Origin: an uncultured Eubacteriales bacterium | GTDB lineage: Bacteria; Bacillota; Clostridia; Oscillospirales; CAG-272 | Direction: 5' to 3' | NCBI GenBank assembly: GCA_905187695.1 | Contig: CAJJIY010000001.1 | Location: 1-64,000, forward strand | Length of the DNA: 64,000 nt | Shown: piece after piece, positions 60,958-64,000 of the stretch | How positions within the stretch are numbered: the stretch's first letter is position 1 | Layout: every line of letters starts with the position of its first letter | Notes under the pieces: model-generated | Databases searched by the model: none | What the model saw: only the letters and a program-made list of their open reading frames with translations | Told to the model about the DNA's origin: nothing | Translations under genes and position numbers: made by a program

Positions 60958-61542
60958 TCAATTCCTTTTTTGTGCGAAACGCAAAAGTACCTGTCCTAAT
61001 ATACGGCGCTCGTCTACCATGCCGATAACGGCATATCGGCTGTCAGCAGAATTGTTCCGGTTGTCGCCAAGCACAAAAAGTGAGCCTTCCGGCACGAAAA
61101 AAACATCGCTGTCTTTGGTAGCGGCTTCATAGAATCCACCGTTTGAAAAATAGGCATATTTACTTTCATCAAGGCGTTCATCTTTGGTAAAAATATCGTC
61201 ATCCGAGACATAAACCGCCGTATTCCGATAGTCGATTTTGACATATTTGCCGCCCGTTGCGATAATTCTTTTGACAATCGGTTCGTTGAACCGGTCAATT
61301 TCGCTGGTCTGATGGAAGACAATGATATCGCCTTCTTTGGGATGATAAGCAAAATCCGAGACCAGCAGAAGTTCTCCGTCATAAAGGGTGTTGTTCATAG
61401 AAGGACCGTCTACCACACAAAGGCGCATGAAAAAAGTCAGAAAACAAATGACAATGACGGTTGCCAGCACAAAAACCTCGGCAAATTCGACCGCTGCGGC
61501 ACCGGGTTCTCTTCCGATAGCGGCTTTTTCTTCTTTCTTCAA
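60958..61542 (-). CDS. lepB: Type I signal peptidase
   Basis: Membrane-anchored leader peptidase. A single N-terminal transmembrane helix (about residues 21-43) is followed by catalytic Ser48 in DGPSMNNTLYDGE, the general base Lys91 in VKRIIATGG, and GDNRNNSADSR. The 194-residue length is normal. The start codon is TTG at 61542 with AAGGAG eight bases upstream; it is the first usable codon. In other Bacillota it follows rplS; here rplS lies 59 kb away in opposite orientation. Confidence 0.95.
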   Translation of the reverse strand: MKKEEKAAIGREPGAAAVEFAEVFVLATVIVICFLTFFMRLCVVDGPSMNNTLYDGELLLVSDFAYHPKEGDIIVFHQTSEIDRFNEPIVKRIIATGGKYVKIDYRNTAVYVSDDDIFTKDERLDESKYAYFSNGGFYEAATKDSDVFFVPEGSLFVLGDNRNNSADSRYAVIGMVDERRILGQVLLRFAQKRN

Positions 61543-61564
61543 AATAAATTCTCCTTTTTTCTTC

Positions 61565-62791
61565 TTATTTCGCGAGAAGATCCGTTGTCAGGAATTCCAT
61601 CAGACGATGACCCTCCGGCAGATAATTCCGGCAGGCCGCGGCTGATTTTTCCGAAAAAGTCTGACAGCCGGAAAAGCGAAGATCAGAGGCGTAAATGAAA
61701 AAGGGAACCGGATCGATTGTGTGCGTGCGCAGGCGGATCGGCGTTGGGTGATCCGGCAAGACCATCACGCGGAAATCTTCTTTGCGGTTGCGCAGATACG
61801 CGACAACAGGAGAGAGGATCTCGCTGTCAATTTTTTCAATGGAAAGGATTTTATTATCAAGCTCAGCGCGGTGACCGCATTCATCCGGCGCTTCTACATG
61901 GACATAAACCAGATCTGTTCCTTCTTCAAAGGCTTTTATGGCGGCATCCGCTTTCCCTTTATAATTCGTGTGGACATTACCGGTTGCGCCGGGCACATCA
62001 ATCGAGCGCATACCGGCGCAAAGTCCAATCCCTTTGATAAGATCCACAGCGGAAATGACCGCGCCGTTCAGATGCCATTTCTCATAAAACGAAGGAAGTT
62101 GAGGTTTTTTTCCAGGGCTCCAGAGCCATGCGGAATTAGCGGGACGCAGGCCGCGCCGGCGCCGTTCCTCGTTGACCGGATGATGATTGAGTATTTCAAA
62201 GCTGTCATGCATCAGACGATAAAATTCTTCGCCGCCATTTTCCTTTTTCGGCAGATAATCGCCGATGCGTTTCCCAAGAATGTCATGTGGCCTGGTAAAA
62301 TCGTAGCGATCGTTTCCGTTTTTGATGATCAGACAGTGACGGTAACTGATGCCGGTATAAAAACGGCGCGTTTCGTTTCCGAGTTTTTCTTCCAGCGCTT
62401 TGATCAGCAGATCGGCTTCCGGCGTGGAGATTTCATCGGCGCTGTGATCCAGAATGATCTTATCGTCATAATCTTCGCCATTGTCAGAAAGCGTAACAAC
62501 ATTGCATCGAAAAGCCGTATCTTCCGGCTTCATTTCAATGCCCATGCTGACCGCTTCCAGCGGGGAACGACCTTTTGAATAAACTTTGGGATCGTAGGAA
62601 AGGATGGCAAGATTGGCGGTGTCGCTTTCGGGCACCATGCCTTTCGGCACATTGGAAACCGTTCCGACAAAAGCTTCTTTTACCAGCAAGTCCATTTCGG
62701 GTTTGTTGGCCTTTTCCATAGGCGTCAGACCGCCGAGTTCGGCAATCGGTTCATCGGCCATACCGTCCGGAATGACAATCAGATATTTCAT
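61565..62791 (-). CDS. apgM: Cofactor-independent phosphoglycerate mutase, archaeal type / proposed homoserine kinase
   Basis: Alkaline-phosphatase-superfamily enzyme of the archaeal iPGM class. The N-terminus is YLIVIPDGMADEPI; the catalytic Ser56 lies in GMVPESDTANLAIL; metal residues are in HVEAPDECGHRAE and VLPDHPTP. The 408-residue length fits. Members of this class are annotated either as 2,3-BPG-independent phosphoglycerate mutase or as a proposed homoserine kinase. thrC lies in the same direction 3.5 kb downstream, which fits the second idea but does not prove it. ATG at 62791 follows GAGGTAA. Confidence 0.86.
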   Translation of the reverse strand: MKYLIVIPDGMADEPIAELGGLTPMEKANKPEMDLLVKEAFVGTVSNVPKGMVPESDTANLAILSYDPKVYSKGRSPLEAVSMGIEMKPEDTAFRCNVVTLSDNGEDYDDKIILDHSADEISTPEADLLIKALEEKLGNETRRFYTGISYRHCLIIKNGNDRYDFTRPHDILGKRIGDYLPKKENGGEEFYRLMHDSFEILNHHPVNEERRRRGLRPANSAWLWSPGKKPQLPSFYEKWHLNGAVISAVDLIKGIGLCAGMRSIDVPGATGNVHTNYKGKADAAIKAFEEGTDLVYVHVEAPDECGHRAELDNKILSIEKIDSEILSPVVAYLRNRKEDFRVMVLPDHPTPIRLRTHTIDPVPFFIYASDLRFSGCQTFSEKSAAACRNYLPEGHRLMEFLTTDLLAK

Positions 62792-62872
62792 GTACTTTTT
62801 ACCTCAAATAAAGAATCATAAAAAGTATACCACAAATCTGACAAAAGAGCAACCGTAAAAGCGGCTGAAAAC

Positions 62873-62913
62873 AAAAAAATTTGTCCGCAGACCCCAAAAA
62901 GTCCGCGGACAAA
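62873..62913 (-). terminator. Terminator of the flavodoxin-like gene
   Basis: Minus-strand stem TTTGTCCGC / GCGGACAAA (62913-62905 with 62888-62880), loop of 16 nt, followed by a run of seven T (62879-62873). Confidence 0.85.
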
Positions 62914-62921
62914 AGCAAATT

Positions 62922-63344
62922 TTACTGAATCTGATCCACAATCCGGTGCGTAAATGCCAAAAGCGCCGTTTTTTCCTCTTCTTTAATGCCTTTCAGGAAC
63001 GGAAGTCCGCCTTTTACATAGAGAATTTCATCCGCAACATGCGTGCCAGCTTCTGTAAGAATGGATTTGATCTGAGCCGCAGCAGATTCGCTGCCATCCA
63101 CGATCAGTGCCACATTCTGTGCCCGGCCTTTGTTTAATTCGCGGCAAAAAAGGCGAAGTTGATCGTCCGGCGTCCCTTTGAGCGAGAGCATCAGAATGAC
63201 CAATCTTTCTTTGTCACAGGAATAGGCAGGCGGAATTTTGTCAACCGCATTGATGGCAAGGCCGTACTCGCTTTGAATCAGGGCGGCCATCGCAGCAATT
63301 TTTGCCTTTCCGGATGCGTAAAGAACGCGCATTTTAATAGCCAT
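62922..63344 (-). CDS. Flavodoxin-fold-like small protein, function unknown
   Basis: A 140-residue soluble protein. The start MRVLYASGKAKIAAMAALIQ and the later VILMLSLKG, then ALIVDGSESAA and ADEILYVKGGL, suggest an alternating alpha/beta fold like flavodoxin, but the FMN-binding T/S-x-T-G-x-T loop is altered to ASGKAK, so FMN binding is doubtful. No defined family was recognised. ATG at 63344 follows GGAGGACTTCC, which fixes the start. It has its own promoter and terminator and stands alone. Its activity cannot be predicted. Confidence 0.72.
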   Translation of the reverse strand: MAIKMRVLYASGKAKIAAMAALIQSEYGLAINAVDKIPPAYSCDKERLVILMLSLKGTPDDQLRLFCRELNKGRAQNVALIVDGSESAAAQIKSILTEAGTHVADEILYVKGGLPFLKGIKEEEKTALLAFTHRIVDQIQ

Positions 63345-63420
63345 TGGAAGTCCTCCGAAAAAATAAATTTTACCTGAACCCGGCGTTTATCGCCGGAGAT
63401 TGCGTAACAATCATATCTAT

Positions 63421-63449
63421 ATTATACAGGATATCGGGCTAAGAAACAA
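63421..63449 (-). promoter_or_regulatory. Promoter of the flavodoxin-like gene
   Basis: Minus-strand TTGTTT (63449-63444) and TATAAT (63426-63421), 17-nt spacer, leader about 70 nt with a CCGGCG/CGCCGG hairpin. Confidence 0.7.
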
Positions 63450-63530
63450 TTTATATTTTGTAAACAAAAAAATTCAGATAATATGACAGAAAAATTTTTC
63501 TTTTTTGGGCAGTTCGACCATCCGCAAACT

Positions 63531-63548
63531 TTGTTATTTATATAACAA
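63531..63548. repeat. Palindrome TTGTTAT-N4-ATAACAA, operator-like
   Basis: Perfect 7-bp arms (63531-63537 and 63542-63548) around TTAT. Its size and symmetry are those of a dimeric regulator site. Confidence 0.5.
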
Positions 63549-63601
63549 TAATTTTTCGGGTGCCTTTCCGGTGAGAAAATTTTTTACTTCCTGATGTATG
63601 G

Positions 63602-63661
63602 GGTTGTAGCGGTGATTTTTAAAGTTTTGGTTATGCCATCAGACAAGTGACCGCTACAGCC
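63602..63661. repeat. Long stem with 36-nt loop (GGTTGTAGCGGT / ACCGCTACAGCC)
   Basis: Arms 63602-63613 and 63650-63661 pair over 12 bp with one G-U pair. The loop contains GTTTTGG, which could instead pair with the CCAAAA just after the stem, giving an alternative fold. Confidence 0.6.
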
Positions 63662-63945
63662 AAAATTTTTAAAATAATCGAAGAATTCTTCATAAAAGTA
63701 AAAATTTTAATTGCAGATTTTAAAAGCAAAAAAGCTGTGCTTAAAATTTCAGCACTTAAAATTATTATTCCATTTAAAAATAGTTCGCGGCCGGCACAAA
63801 AGAAAGATCGCCACGAGAAGCACTATCTTAAAAAATTTCAAATTTTTTTTGCGCGCTTGTATAAACGGCTTTTTCAATTCTCTATTTTATACAAAATTTG
63901 CATTTTGTATAAAAAGATAGAATGAGATTTCGAGGTCATGCAAAA

Positions 63946-63970
63946 GGAGGCAATCGTCGGTATTGCCTCC
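63946..63970. repeat. Hairpin GGAGGCAAT / ATTGCCTCC near the right edge
   Basis: Perfect 9-bp stem with loop CGTCGGT. No long T-tract follows, so it is not a standard terminator. A CTGAT...ATCAG repeat lies beside it at the very end of the window. Confidence 0.55.
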
Positions 63971-64000
63971 CCTTCTGATCTGAAACTGAAAATCAGTTAC

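Larger units (their letters stand above)
63450..64000. other. AT-rich intergenic region with several inverted repeats, no convincing gene
   Basis: This stretch has much lower GC than the rest of the window. Long A and T runs alternate with three perfect or near-perfect inverted repeats listed separately. The open frames in it are lysine-rich, low-complexity and lack ribosome binding sites, so they are not called as genes. A non-coding RNA, a regulatory region of a gene beyond the right edge, or the start of an acquired island are all possible. Confidence 0.5.

Noticed and set aside
63602..63661. Retron msr-msd or tracr-like RNA
   Set aside because: The inverted repeat resembles such elements only in outline; the loop is too short for msr-msd and no reverse transcriptase or Cas gene is in view.
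63647..63925. 92-codon plus-strand frame in the AT-rich right edge
   Set aside because: Lys/Ile/Phe low complexity, no ribosome binding site, composition follows the local AT bias.

Overview
The window looks like the chromosome of an anaerobic, low-complexity Bacillota of the class Clostridia, probably an uncultured gut-type lineage. The support is the gene content (WhiA, type II MurB, alpha2-type glycyl-tRNA synthetase, PcrA, clostridial DUF1540, PdaA-like deacetylase, rubredoxin, GTP-type PEP carboxykinase, archaeal-type phosphoglycerate mutase), strong GGAGG ribosome binding sites, frequent TTG/GTG starts, and textbook sigma-A promoters with 17-nt spacers. No finer taxonomy can be read with confidence. 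Almost all of it is housekeeping DNA. No insertion sequence, prophage, CRISPR array, rRNA or tRNA gene was found.

Layout. 1-4290: the end of a lipid-linked sugar flippase, rplS with its own promoter, an NSS sodium symporter and a PfkB-type sugar kinase, closed by a bidirectional terminator. 4296-7979 (minus): PEP carboxykinase and a SpoVB/MATE-like flippase. 8150-9188: a cytidylate-kinase-like protein and a rubredoxin with a long structured leader. 9330-17893: one tight operon nusB / TsaD-like / xseA / xseB / ispA / PAP2-like / tlyA / nadK / argR / recN / ybaK. 17964-20825: glyS followed by an HprK-like kinase, a PqqD protein and an S24/S26-type protein. 29203-20865 (minus): an operon oxidoreductase / coaE / lytic transglycosylase / M18 aminopeptidase / prfA / sua5 / topoisomerase A / small membrane protein. 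29334-37932: HAD phosphatase / murB / whiA / dnaE / class A PBP. 39563-38000 (minus): trmL and mnmA. 39750-49314: secA, two membrane proteins, pcrA, another membrane protein and two polysaccharide deacetylases. 50790-49292 (minus): two membrane proteins, one of them DUF624-like. 56164-50929 (minus): metallophosphoesterase, PHP phosphatase, tig, clpP, clpX. 56271: a DUF1540 protein. 62791-56598 (minus): phosphoglycerate mutase family, lepB, rbgA, rnhB, yraN, M19 dipeptidase, thrC. 63344-62922: a flavodoxin-like protein. The last 650 bases are AT-rich and have no convincing gene, but contain several inverted repeats.

Most neighbouring genes overlap by 1-8 bases (ATGA, TTGA) and are probably translationally coupled. 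Several classical gene neighbourhoods have been edited: lepB-rbgA-rnhB-yraN lies 59 kb from rplS in opposite orientation, dxs is missing between ispA and tlyA, prmC is missing between prfA and sua5, rapZ/yvcK are missing between murB and whiA, and spoIVB-spo0A do not follow recN. No clear new defence or mobile system was seen. The best candidates for new biology are the orphan HprK-like/PqqD/S24-S26 trio, the rubredoxin leader RNA, the terminator that contains the PBP ribosome binding site, the histone-H1-like tail on trigger factor and the structured AT-rich right edge.
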